Assembly: GCA_963578475.1 (NCBI GenBank)
Contig: CAUZCL010000019.1
Location: forward strand, 21,527 to 85,526
Source: SMYC01 sp963578475
GTDB taxonomy: Bacteria > Acidobacteriota > Vicinamibacteria > Marinacidobacterales > SMYC01
Length of the DNA stretch: 64,000 bases
Direction of reading: 5' to 3'
Shown piece after piece: positions 28,012 to 36,977 of the stretch. Each line of letters begins with the position of its first letter. The stretch's first letter is position 1. The position numbers and the translations under genes are program-made. The notes under the pieces are model-generated. The model saw nothing but the letters and a program-made list of their open reading frames with translations. It was not told the origin of the DNA and ran no database searches.

Positions 28012-29156
28012 TTGATTTCGGTTTGAGTGAAGAGCAACAGCAATTTCGCGACCTCGCGCACGAGTTCGCCGAGAAGGAAATTGCGCCGCACGCCGCGCAT
28101 CACGACGAGACCGGAGAATATCCGACAGAGATTTGCCGGAAGGCGTGGGAGCTCGGCCTCATGAACACCCATATTCCCGAAGAATATGGGGGCTTGGGGC
28201 TCGGCGTTCTCGAAGGCTGCCTCATCTCCGAGCAAGTGGCTTGGGGGTGCAGCGGGATCGGCACGGCGATGGAGGCCAATACGCTCGCCGAAGGACCCAT
28301 CATCGTCGCGGGAACCGATGAGCAGAAAAGGAAATGGCTCACCCCGTTGACGAAAGAGTTCCTGCTCTCGGCCTATTGCGTGACCGAGCCGGATGCCGGG
28401 AGCGACGTTCAGGGTATCAAGACGACGGCGAAACGCCACGGCAACGACGACGTCTACATCCTCAATGGCAGCAAGATGTGGATCACGAATGGCGGCGTCG
28501 CGAGCTGGTACTTCGTCGTCGCCTATACGGATCCCGAGAAGCGCTATCGTGGCATGAGCGCTTTCATCGTACCCAGAGACTCGGAAGGTGTTTCTGTCGG
28601 AAAGAAAGAGAACAATCTAGGCCAACGTGCCTCGGACACGCGCGCCGTGAGCTTTCAAGACGTGAAGGTCCCCGCCGCGAACCGCATCGGCGAAGAAGGG
28701 GATGGTTGGCGCGCCGCGATGGCGGCCTTCGACCACTCGCGCCCCGTCGTTGCCTCCGCCGCGGTCGGTCTCGCGCAATCCGCCTACGATCACGCGGTCG
28801 CCTACGCGAGAGAACGCAAGACTTTCGGCGTGCCGATCTATCAGCACCAATCGATCGGCTTCATGATTGCCGACATGGCCGTCGCGATTCAGGCGGCCCG
28901 CCTACTCGTGTGGGAATCAGCGTGGGCGATCGACCAGGGAAAGCGGAACACGAAGCAGGCCGCCTTCGCGAAGCTCTTCGCCGCCGATACGGCGGTAAAG
29001 GTGGCGACCGATGCCGTTCAAGTTTTTGGCGGCAACGGGTTCAGCAAAGAATATCCCGTCGAAAAACTCTATCGCGACGCGAAGATCTACCAAATCTACG
29101 AAGGCACGAGCCAAATCCAGCGCCTCATCGTCCAAAAAGAAATCTTCGACCGCTAG
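28008..29156 (+). CDS. Acyl-CoA dehydrogenase
   Basis: The ATG at 28008 overlaps the preceding stop (ATGA) and starts MIDFGLSEEQQQFRDLA, the standard family N-terminus. The 382-residue FAD protein has the FAD-binding block YCVTEPDAGSD and the catalytic Glu in QIYEGTSQIQ near the C-terminus. It would oxidise an acyl-CoA to a 2-enoyl-CoA and pass electrons to ETF. It is not a required step of the known box route after BoxD. It may broaden the operon to dicarboxylyl- or alicyclic CoA esters. Its stop codon overlaps that of the convergent phosphatase gene. Confidence 0.9.
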   Translation: MIDFGLSEEQQQFRDLAHEFAEKEIAPHAAHHDETGEYPTEICRKAWELGLMNTHIPEEYGGLGLGVLEGCLISEQVAWGCSGIGTAMEANTLAEGPIIVAGTDEQKRKWLTPLTKEFLLSAYCVTEPDAGSDVQGIKTTAKRHGNDDVYILNGSKMWITNGGVASWYFVVAYTDPEKRYRGMSAFIVPRDSEGVSVGKKENNLGQRASDTRAVSFQDVKVPAANRIGEEGDGWRAAMAAFDHSRPVVASAAVGLAQSAYDHAVAYARERKTFGVPIYQHQSIGFMIADMAVAIQAARLLVWESAWAIDQGKRNTKQAAFAKLFAADTAVKVATDAVQVFGGNGFSKEYPVEKLYRDAKIYQIYEGTSQIQRLIVQKEIFDR

Positions 29157-30769
29157 TCGCGGATTAGACGCGAGAGGTCTACGCCGTCGACGTCGTCAGG
29201 GAAGTTGATGCCGAGCAGGGACGCGATCGTGACGGGTAGGTCGACCGTGTTGATGCGCTCGTCGACGGTGCCTTGCCGGGCTCCCGGCCAATGCACGAGT
29301 GCTATGACGTGCGTGTCGTAACGATAGGGCGAGCCGTGTGTCGTCCCGCGGACACGGCCGATGAGACCCTCCTTGTGTTGCACGTAGAGGTCCGGGCTGC
29401 GCTCGGGATGAAACGAATGGACGTAGAGCTCGAGCGTTTTGTCCAACCATCCTCCCGCCGAAGCGCTCTCGATCTCGGTCCTTGTCCAGACCCGCTCGAC
29501 GCTCGGACAGCGAGCGAGCTCTTTGACGATCATGGATTCGAGGCTCGAGCGCTCGACATCCCGTCGCTTCAAGGTTTCATCATTGAAGTAGAAACCCTCG
29601 TGGAACCAATCGTCTTTCCCTAATTTCTCCTGAAACGCGCGCCCCGCTGACTGGAAGCAAGCGTAGTCTCGAGCCGTAAGAAATCCTCCCGGGAGGCTGT
29701 GCGAGCGCTGATATTCCGGAAGGGACGCGACCCCGTGATCGGCTGAGAGCGAGATCGCGACGTTGGCGAGGCCTATCCTCTCGTCGAGAAAATCGAAGAG
29801 CTCTCCGAGCTCGCGATCGAGGCGAAGCATGGTGTCGAGAACCTCGGGACTGTTTGGCCCATATGTGTGGCCGACGGTGTCGACGCTGGCAAAGCTCAGC
29901 GCGAGCACGTCGACACTCTCATCCGCTCCAAGCTCGTGCGCGACAACGAGCTTCTTCGCGAAATCGAGCAAATAGGGCTCGATGAACGGCGAGTTATAGA
30001 GCGCGCTGTAGAAACGCGTTGTCGGGTAGAAATCAGCGCGCCCGATCGCGTGGGTGAAGTCTGGAGTCCCAACGATCTCCATCTCGCCGAACAGCCTTTG
30101 GGGAACCGCAACAGGCGTCCAAGTGTGCCCGAAAAAACGATCGGCGAAACGCTCTCGATGAAACTCTCGAACCCACGCGGAATATTCGGAAGCGTAATGG
30201 GTGCTCGTCACCCATTGGCCGCTCCGCGTGTCGAACCAGAAAGCGCCGTGGGCGTTCTTGCCTCCCATGAGAACAGCCGAACGATCTTTGGCGCCGATCG
30301 AAAAAATATTGGAGTTCGGGTCCTTTGCCTGAATCCAGTCGCCAAGCCCAGTCGCGAGAAGCCGCGCCGGTGAGCGCCCGCCTCCGGATCTCGGTTTGCC
30401 GCCTGCGGGCGTCAGGATTTTGGTCGTCCCGTCTTCGACACAATAGACGTGCTTGCCGTCGGTGCGGTCGTACCATCCGTTTCCAACCATCCCCGAATGT
30501 GCTGGATAGCGCCCGGTCGAAAGCGAGGCGTGGCCGGCGGCGGTCACCGTGCCGGCGTGAAAATGATGGGCGTCGGTAAACAGCACGCCGCGGTCGAGCA
30601 GCCTCTTGAAGCCGCCGACGAAGCTTGGCCGAAACCTCTCGAGATAGTCTCCTCGGCCTTGATCGACCGTGAGGAGCAAGACGAGGCGAGGCGACGCCTC
30701 CTGGGAACGAGCGTTTTGCCCCGTAAAAGACAGAGCGGTGAGAGCTAAGATTAGCCAGCGCAGGTGCAT
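29153..30769 (-). CDS. Secreted alkaline phosphatase/phosphodiesterase (PafA-like)
   Basis: The 538-residue protein has a signal peptide (LRWLILALTALSFTGQNARS) and the alkaline-phosphatase superfamily core: LLLTVDQGRGDYLERF, the nucleophile Thr in HAGTVTAAGHASLSTG, SFASVDTVGHTYGP and SLSADHGVAS. A Thr nucleophile followed by AGHASLSTGxxP is the PafA/type I phosphodiesterase pattern. It probably removes phosphate from organic esters in the periplasm. No Pho box was recognised. It is convergent with the box operon, and the two stop codons share bases. Confidence 0.85.
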   Translation of the reverse strand: MHLRWLILALTALSFTGQNARSQEASPRLVLLLTVDQGRGDYLERFRPSFVGGFKRLLDRGVLFTDAHHFHAGTVTAAGHASLSTGRYPAHSGMVGNGWYDRTDGKHVYCVEDGTTKILTPAGGKPRSGGGRSPARLLATGLGDWIQAKDPNSNIFSIGAKDRSAVLMGGKNAHGAFWFDTRSGQWVTSTHYASEYSAWVREFHRERFADRFFGHTWTPVAVPQRLFGEMEIVGTPDFTHAIGRADFYPTTRFYSALYNSPFIEPYLLDFAKKLVVAHELGADESVDVLALSFASVDTVGHTYGPNSPEVLDTMLRLDRELGELFDFLDERIGLANVAISLSADHGVASLPEYQRSHSLPGGFLTARDYACFQSAGRAFQEKLGKDDWFHEGFYFNDETLKRRDVERSSLESMIVKELARCPSVERVWTRTEIESASAGGWLDKTLELYVHSFHPERSPDLYVQHKEGLIGRVRGTTHGSPYRYDTHVIALVHWPGARQGTVDERINTVDLPVTIASLLGINFPDDVDGVDLSRLIRD

Positions 30770-30989
30770 GATTTTTTGGAACTTACCCCAATCGCTGGGC
30801 AGGATGTAATCCCGCGCGCCCGGCTAAACTACGAGGTTGCTTGTCCCGTTTCTATCCTTTAACCTGTTAGTACAGCAAAAAATGGGACCCATATCGTCCC
30901 GCTGCTCCTAGGGGCAGCGGGCGGTATTCTTGCGTGGGAGACCGCCGTCAGCCAGCCGGTCACCTGTGTCGCAAATGCGTCCATGGGAT

Positions 30990-31109
30990 CTACCTAGCGC
31001 AATAAGCCACGAGAAACATGGCGACGATCAGGGCGACTGGAGGCAGCCAGAGATAAGGAAGCCACTTCCTGAGGCGCTCCTGCTTCTCTGAGTTCTCGAG
31101 CTCTTCCAT
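30990..31109 (-). CDS. Predicted 39-residue single-pass membrane protein
   Basis: A short frame starts ATG at 31109 behind GGCAAGGACG and ends TAG at 30990-30992. It has a charged head (MEELENSEKQERLRKW) followed by one hydrophobic helix (WLPPVALIVAMFLVAYC) and a terminal Arg. That amphipathic-to-transmembrane layout is typical of genuine small membrane proteins and is unlikely by chance. Neighbours are a phosphatase and an MCE-like gene, so the role is unknown. Confidence 0.4.
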   Translation of the reverse strand: MEELENSEKQERLRKWLPYLWLPPVALIVAMFLVAYCAR

Positions 31110-31153
31110 CGTCCTTGCCTCTCGGGTCTGCGCGGTTCATAGTATCGCAGTCG

Positions 31154-31625
31154 TCACTGCTCGGCGCGCTCTCGCAGCTCTTCCGCCACAAGGACCTGCT
31201 CGAGCTTGAACTCTTTTGTGATCTCGTCGATGCGCTCGGCTAGCTCCTCGGAGCTCTTGCGTTCCGCCCGCCGATAGGCGAGCTCCCACCCCGAGTCGAC
31301 CCCTGCGTCAGCGCCGTCGCATCGGGATCCATAACATGAGCTTCGAGGTAGATCCCGTCATCCTCTTCCACCGAGAACGTGGAGTCTGTGGTCAGCTGTC
31401 CGAGGATGTCGGCCTCGAGGACGAGCTTGGCCCGGATGCGTGGCTCGGCGATGTCCACGCCTTCGACAAAGCCGATCTCGAACCCGTGCATGCGTATCGG
31501 CTCACCGCCTTCGAGACCGTGGCGCTCGTCGAAAAGAACATAGACGAAAGGCTCGTTCACCGGCACGCGCGAGTGTCTCCGCCGCAAGCGCCGATCAAGA
31601 GCGCGAGAACGAGCACGCGTTTCAA
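31154..31625 (-). pseudogene. MCE/MlaD-domain lipoprotein, two frameshifts
   Basis: A TTG start at 31625 overlaps the stop of the serine hydrolase gene (TTGA) and encodes a lipoprotein signal LVLALLIGACGG. The frame shifts near 31570 into an MCE-like domain (EPFVYVLFDERHGLEGGEPI, RMHGFEIGFVEGVDI, LTTDSTFSV). It shifts again near 31286, in a run of Gs, into a charged helical tail ending ELRERAEQ and TGA at 31154-31156. MCE proteins bind lipids at the periplasmic face in phospholipid transport. One shift is in a short homopolymer, so base-calling error is possible. If both were repaired the gene would be about 157 codons. Confidence 0.55.
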
Positions 31626-32965
31626 GGAACCACCTCGAGGACACGCCCGATGACTTCATTGATGTAATCCGAGAATCCCTCCGGGCTCGGCCCCAGACGC
31701 ACGACCACCATGTCGCGCGACGGGATGATCGTGGTGCGCTGCCCCATGAAGCCCGACGCCCAATAAGCATCCTCAGGCACGCGGTCGAGAGCGCCGCCGC
31801 GGTTGAGCCAGAACAGACCGCCATAACCTTTGCTGGGATCGCCGGGCGCCGGCTCGGTGATGAAGTCGATCCAATCTTCAGGCAACAGCCGCTCGCCTTC
31901 CCATACCCCGTCCCACAAATGAAGAAGCCCGAACCGCGTCCAGTCCATCGCGGAACCATAGTCGTAGCCCGTCATGATGAAGTTACCATAAGCGTCCGTC
32001 TCGAGCACATAGTCGCGCGCGCCGATCTTGTCGAATAGCGCCTCGCGCGGAAAGGCAAGGTAGCTCTCGCCGCGGGCTTCGACAATTTGGCGAATGATGC
32101 GACCGAGCGTGAGCGGGTCGGAGTTGCGGTAGCGAAACTGGCTGTCTGGAGGGATCTCGAGCGGTTGACCCACCGCGTGCTCGAAGATGTTGATGGCATC
32201 GTGATAAATGCGAAAGTGCTCGTTCTCCGTGGTCCACGAATTCGAGTTGTCGATTCCGTAATTCTTGAAGTCGAGCCCGCTCGACATGCGCAAGAGATGC
32301 TTCACTTGGATCGCGCGGCGCGGGTCGCCTTCGCCGTGCCATTCCGACACGGGCGCGCGGTCATCGACGCTCAGCTCTCCTTGGTGCACGAGGATGCCGA
32401 TGAGCGCCGAAGTGATGCTCTTGCCTTGCGACCAGCTAATCTGCGGCGTGTTCTTGGAGAAGCCTTCGGCGTAACGTTCGCCGATGATCTTCCCTTTGTG
32501 AACGACGACGAGCGCTCTCGTGTACTGCGTTTTCTGTGCCATCGCCCAATCGAGCGCGTCGTCGATCTCGGGTACGAGAGCGTAAGCGCCGGCATCCCCA
32601 GTGGGCCAATCTTGTGAATCGGCGTCGGGAAGCTTCGACTGGAGCTTCATGGGCTCGAAGAAAACGTCGTTCGCGCCTTGGGGAAGAATGGTGCAGCCCT
32701 GGTCGCCGTTATATTGCGCCGTCCACGAGGGGCCAGAAGCCATCCAAACCCGCGCGGTCTTTTTGTCCATGTCGACGGCGTACTCGAAGTCATCCCCCCA
32801 CTGGAAAAAGTCGAAGCGTTTTATGTCGTGGTCAATGACCACTTCCGGACTTCGGACCAAGTCACGTCCGACGACGAAAACTCCCGAGCAAAGATGGTGC
32901 GCCGACATGGCAAGCTGATGGTTGGGCGCGGTGACGAGGGCGAGGGCAGCGAGTATGAGGTGCAT
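31622..32965 (-). CDS. Exported serine hydrolase, beta-lactamase class C-like
   Basis: The 447-residue protein has a short hydrophobic N-terminal segment, then the penicillin-binding-like fold: SWSQGKSITSALIG holds the SxxK (SQGK) catalytic pair, YRNSDP the YxN motif, and ASGFMGQ lies where the KTG-type box is expected. These enzymes are often esterases or D-amino-acid peptidases rather than true beta-lactamases. The N-terminal 130 residues before the catalytic domain are longer than usual. It is translationally coupled to the MCE-like remnant downstream. Confidence 0.8.
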   Translation of the reverse strand: MHLILAALALVTAPNHQLAMSAHHLCSGVFVVGRDLVRSPEVVIDHDIKRFDFFQWGDDFEYAVDMDKKTARVWMASGPSWTAQYNGDQGCTILPQGANDVFFEPMKLQSKLPDADSQDWPTGDAGAYALVPEIDDALDWAMAQKTQYTRALVVVHKGKIIGERYAEGFSKNTPQISWSQGKSITSALIGILVHQGELSVDDRAPVSEWHGEGDPRRAIQVKHLLRMSSGLDFKNYGIDNSNSWTTENEHFRIYHDAINIFEHAVGQPLEIPPDSQFRYRNSDPLTLGRIIRQIVEARGESYLAFPREALFDKIGARDYVLETDAYGNFIMTGYDYGSAMDWTRFGLLHLWDGVWEGERLLPEDWIDFITEPAPGDPSKGYGGLFWLNRGGALDRVPEDAYWASGFMGQRTTIIPSRDMVVVRLGPSPEGFSDYINEVIGRVLEVVP

Positions 32966-33092
32966 AACGATAACTATAATCGCTGTTCCCTTTTTGGGAT
33001 ACCGTCTGCGGTCGCGTGTTTCTCAGAGGTAGGCTTTGCGGTTGAGCCTGGCGCGGATTAACCTCGAAATGCCACGATCGCGGAAGGTCTGA

Positions 33093-33723
33093 GATGGTAC
33101 TTGGAGAAGGAACGCTTACGTTCAGGGAGTTCGCCGCGAAAGAGAAGCTGCCTCTCTCCGGCATACACAACGCTGTAGTGGAATTCCTTCAGGGCCGTGA
33201 CGATGCTGTCATGAATGGTGCGCAAGCAGAGAACGCCTATGTCGACGAGCCTCGAATGACTTAGGATGTTGACATTCTCTCAGATCGCGCATCCGCTGGC
33301 CGCGGAACTGAGCGGCCCTCTTCATGCGCTCTTCCGAATATCGATACGCGTTCGGACGATCGAAGACGGATTGGCATTTCGCGTCTATCAGGTCCGTAAG
33401 CCGAAGAATCGCCATTTCGTCGATATTCGTATGGTCGAGGAGCTCCCCCCGCTCGACGAATCTCCAAAATCTTGGTCATGACGCCGGACGCGCTCATCGC
33501 GTCGAAAGTCATTGCGTTTCATCAGCGGCGTGGAAAACCGAAATCTGGTACCGACTGGCGCGACATCGCGATGCTATTGCTCGCTTTTCCCGAGCTGAAA
33601 TCGGATCCTGGCCCGGTTACCGACAGCCTTGTAGGCGCCGGCGTTGAGCACGCAATTCTGAGCAAGTGGAAAGAGTTGTCGTCCCAGGAAATGCTCCCGG
33701 AAGAAGAAGACGCCGGGTACTGA
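33093..33723 (+). pseudogene. Predicted nucleotidyltransferase, stop codon plus two frameshifts
   Basis: The ATG at 33093 reads GTLTFREFAAKEKLPLSGIH, then GAQAENAYVDEPRMT, and meets a TAG at 33261-33263 where the family has Gln before a DVDIL metal-binding motif. DVDIL itself is still encoded just after the stop. The homology continues in another frame (GLAFRVYQVRKPKNRHFVDI) and in a third (VMTPDALIASKVIAFHQRRG, then TDWRDIAMLLLAFPELK) to the TGA at 33723. The parent resembles the AbiEii-like/minimal nucleotidyltransferase group, some of which are antitoxin-toxin partners. It is clearly broken. Confidence 0.6.
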
Positions 33724-33737
33724 GCTCGGCCGCGTAG

Positions 33738-35011
33738 CTAGGGCTTGTCGTCGTTCATCCAATCGAGGACCACTTGAACGGGAGTGGTCGCGGCGTCCTC
33801 GACGGGAACGATAGCGATGAATCGCTCACCGTTTGCACTGACGTTATAGTGATAGTGCGAGCCGCCTCTGCCGATGATGGACTGGTAGAACACGTTGAAC
33901 GGGTCCAATTGCATCGCTCGGTCGAGCTCCGCCATGGCTGCATCGGAACGGTTCAAAGAGATCAAGAAGTCCGAGTAGAAGAAGTGGCCGTCCGCGTAAT
34001 TCGGGTTGAGCTCGATGGCACGTCGGAACGCCTTCTCCGCGCTTGCAATGTCCCAATCGTGGACGAATCGGACGTTGCCGAGAGTTCCATGAGCTTCCGC
34101 GAGCGTATCTCCCAGAGCCATCGCGTCGAGCACGGAGACCTTCATTTGGGCAAACGCCTCGGGTGGGGGAGTCAAGCCGAATTCGCCACGGGAAAAACCA
34201 AATATCGGCGATGCCCACGTGCGCGAGCGCGTAGTGGCGGTCTTTTAAAAGGGCGAGCTGAAAGTACTCCAGCGCGGTGTCGAGATGGTCTTTCGAGAGC
34301 TTGTACCAGTGAAAACGGCCCTTTAGATATGCCTCGTAGGCTTCGAGGTTCACTGTGCGGGCTGAAGCGAGTCTCTGCGTATCTTCCGGCGTCAACGCCA
34401 CGTGGATCTCGGACGCGATGGTACGGGCAAGCTCGGTTTGTAGCGCGAGGACATCCCGCAGATCGCGGTCGTAACTCTCGGCCCAAAGGTGTTCATCCGA
34501 TTTGCCGTCGATGAGCTGAACGGTGATGCGAACCCGATCGGCCACACGCATCACGGAGCCCTCGATGACGGCGTCCACACCGAGCTCCCGTGCAATCTGC
34601 GGAATCGATTGCTCCGCTCCCTTGTAACGCAATACGGACCGACGCGATATCACCTTCAAGGCGCCGATTTTGGATAGTCCTTGAGGAGCGCGTCGTGCAT
34701 GCCGTGGACGAAATATTCCTGCGCTGGATCGCGCGTAAGGTTGTCGAGAGGCAGGACGGCAAGCCAAAACTCGCTCCTGCTGTTGGGGTCCGAAGGTGCG
34801 TGATGCAAGCTCTCTCTCGGACGACGGCTTTTCCTTCAGGCGTCGAGCTCGGAATGATAGGCATACACTGTTGCCTGCTTGTCGTGCACGTGATGGTGGA
34901 GAGGCAGTCCTTCCTTCTTCTCCCATCGTCGCACGGTGCTCGTGTCGCGATCCAGGTAAACGGCGATCTCTTCCAGGATTCGAGCCGTCCGCCGGAAGGG
35001 GAGCTGGGCTT
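33738..35011 (-). pseudogene. HTH-TolB/FlgO-TPR regulator remnant with a foreign propeller tail
   Basis: Four pieces are visible on the minus strand. A helix-turn-helix head (RRTARILEEIAVYLDRDTST, VRRWEKKEGLP) ends at a TGA (34836-34838) where the family has Trp. Next comes a FlgO/TolB-like domain (SVLRYKGAEQSIPQIARELG, VDAVIEGSVMRV). A TPR section follows and shifts frame near 34175. The last 39 codons (YHYNVSANGERFIAIVPVE, VVLDWMND) belong to the end of a TolB/PD40 propeller, not a TPR protein. The gene is a decayed regulator fused to the tail of another gene. Confidence 0.65.
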
Positions 35012-35137
35012 CATGCTGCGCAGTCTAATGGTGTGCACCTTTGCGCGCAAAGGTGCTCAAAGACAAGCCTTTGCCGTCGCGGCTATTGACGGGATGGCAC
35101 GTCCCTAGTAGCGTGCCTATCAGATAAGGAGGACGCA

Positions 35138-35545
35138 ATGGAGACTAAGTTGGATTCCAAATTCACGGCTGGTAGCGAGCTCTTGGAAGAGTACGGGGCT
35201 GCCTTGACCTCGGGCGATTTTGAACGCTGGATTTCGCTATGGACCGAGTCGGGCACGCAAATGGCGCCCGACTCTCCGACACGCACGAGCAGGGAAGAGA
35301 TTCGAGCCGCCATGGAACCCGTTTTCGATCTCTACGACCACAAAATGTCCGTCCATCCCCGAGACGCTCGGCTCGCGGCCGACTGGGGCTTCGTTCGGGG
35401 AGAGTTCACACATGAGTTGAGCTCGAAAGAGAACGGGGCAGGTTCGCGTCGCGTCGGCAAGTTCTTGACGATCGTGGAGAAGCAAAGCGACGGAACCTGG
35501 AAGATCGCTTGCGATTGCTTCAACTACGGCGCCCCGGCTGAATAG
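35138..35545 (+). CDS. SnoaL/DUF4440-like protein
   Basis: The 135-residue protein starts behind AAGGAGGACGCA. It has the small alpha+beta barrel pattern of the SnoaL/NTF2-like superfamily (LLEEYGAALTSGDFERWISL, GKFLTIVEKQSDGTWKIACD). No signal peptide is present. These proteins bind small molecules or act as ketosteroid-isomerase-like enzymes; the function cannot be told from sequence. It appears complete, and a truncated relative follows 74 nt later. Confidence 0.7.
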   Translation: METKLDSKFTAGSELLEEYGAALTSGDFERWISLWTESGTQMAPDSPTRTSREEIRAAMEPVFDLYDHKMSVHPRDARLAADWGFVRGEFTHELSSKENGAGSRRVGKFLTIVEKQSDGTWKIACDCFNYGAPAE

Positions 35546-35619
35546 GCGACCGCGACAAGCGCTCGTCACCGGGCAGATCTTGGGTTGAAAGAATAAAGAC
35601 AAACTTCGAGGACGATAAA

Positions 35620-35892
35620 TTGAGTCGAGAAGAGATCGACCGGGCATGCGCGGAGATCACGGCTGGCTGGCTGAACAGTGATCCCGATGCAATCATGGGT
35701 CATGTGACGGATGACGCTATGTTCCTCGGTCCGCATGAGCCACGGGTAAATGGCGGGCCCGCCATCCGCGCCTGGCTCGAGAGTTTTTTCTCACAGGTGA
35801 AGATGACCAAAGTCGACAGGGTCGATGACCGCGACCTCGTGATCTCTGGTGATCTGGCGGTCGAACGGAGCTCCTACGATTGGAGATCGGAT
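35620..35892 (+). pseudogene. Truncated SnoaL/DUF4440-like protein
   Basis: A TTG start (35620) with a nearby GAGGA gives EEIDRACAEITAGWLNSDPD, NGGPAIRAWLESFF and LVISGDLAVERSSYDW. This is the N-terminal two thirds of a SnoaL-like domain. After about 35892 the similarity ends, and the following DNA encodes pieces of a propeller and of a pterin dehydratase. The missing part includes the last two strands, so the product would not fold normally. Confidence 0.55.
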
Positions 35893-36296
35893 TGGTGTTC
35901 GGTGGTGGCTTCCTTTTGATCTCTGCGCACACGTGTGCGCCCGTTCGTCGATTGTACCTCCGCCCCAACCGTCCTAATACCGTGGACGGCGGTACCGAGC
36001 CCGTTTGGGTGCGAAACGGCGCCGAGCTGTTCTACCGCGACGAGGTCTCTTGGTGGACTCACAAGATTCGAGGCCTACACTGCAACAATTTCATCATGGC
36101 CCAAAAGACCAACGCCTTTTACGGCGCACACTCGCCGGCGCGACCATCCTGGAAAATCGCTTCCTCGGACCCGTTCTCCCGTCGGCGAATCGGGACGAGG
36201 CGAAAGCCGCCGGTAACAACTCCCCTTACCCACCGCATCAGCCCGCGACCCTGCCCGGACGGATCGGCGCTATTCGATGTGGATCCCCCGGCCTGA
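35880..36296 (+). pseudogene. In-frame fusion of TolB-propeller and pterin-dehydratase fragments
   Basis: One frame first reads a TolB/PD40 blade edge (VDGGTEPVWVRNGAELFYRD, 35982-36041). Without a break it then reads the C-terminus of a pterin-4a-carbinolamine dehydratase (VSWWTHKIRGLH, then FIMAQKTNAFYGAH, to about 36130). After that the translation is nondescript. The propeller piece closely resembles the one at about 38224-38280 and the dehydratase piece resembles 13890-13985. No sensible start exists. Two unrelated gene fragments have been joined, probably by deletion. Confidence 0.65.
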
Positions 36297-36335
36297 CGCC
36301 GGGGAATCGCCTAAAAAGCTCCGTGCAGCGCGGGC

Positions 36336-36977
36336 TTACGCGTCGCGATTCGGCTGCGGGGTAATGCGCAAGTAGGGTTTCACTTCTTTGAAACCCTTGG
36401 GAAACTTCTTTTCCGCCTCTTCGTTGCTCACCGAAGGTACGATGATGACGTCATCGCCGTCCTTCCAGTTCACGGGTGTCGCCACCTGATAATTCGCGGT
36501 CAGCTGTAGCGAGTCGATCACGCGCAGGATCTCGTCGAAGTTGCGTCCAGTGCTCGCCGGGTACGTAATGGTGAGCTTTACTTTCTTGTCCGGACCTATC
36601 ACGAAAACCGATCGCACTGTCATCGTGTCGTTGGCTTCCGGATGGATCATGTCGTAGAGGTCCGACACCTTCCGACTGGCGTCGTCGATGAGGGGGAAGT
36701 TGACGGCCACCCCCTGGGTCTCTTCGATGTCTTTGGACCACTTCTCGTGATCACCGACTTTGTCCACGCTGAGCCCCACGACTTTGACGTTCCTCTTGTC
36801 GAACTCGCTCTTGAGCTTTGCTACTTCACCCAGCTCGGTGGTGCAGACTGGCGTGAAGTCCTTGGGGTGCGAGAACAACACGGCCCAACCATCCCCAATC
36901 CAGTCGTGAAACTGAATGGAACCCTCCGTCGTATCGGCTTTGAAATCGGGAGCCGTATCTCCCAAACGAGTTGCCAT
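36336..36977 (-). CDS. 1-Cys peroxiredoxin (Prx6-type)
   Basis: The 213-residue thioredoxin-fold protein has the peroxidatic motif HPKDFTPVCTTELG with Cys45, and the C-terminal extension of the Prx6 group (VATPVNWKDGDDVIIVPSVS). It starts behind AGGAGAGGTGCC. It reduces hydrogen peroxide and alkyl or lipid hydroperoxides in the cytoplasm. No second conserved Cys was seen, fitting the 1-Cys mechanism. It is intact in the middle of a decayed region. Confidence 0.9.
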   Translation of the reverse strand: MATRLGDTAPDFKADTTEGSIQFHDWIGDGWAVLFSHPKDFTPVCTTELGEVAKLKSEFDKRNVKVVGLSVDKVGDHEKWSKDIEETQGVAVNFPLIDDASRKVSDLYDMIHPEANDTMTVRSVFVIGPDKKVKLTITYPASTGRNFDEILRVIDSLQLTANYQVATPVNWKDGDDVIIVPSVSNEEAEKKFPKGFKEVKPYLRITPQPNRDA

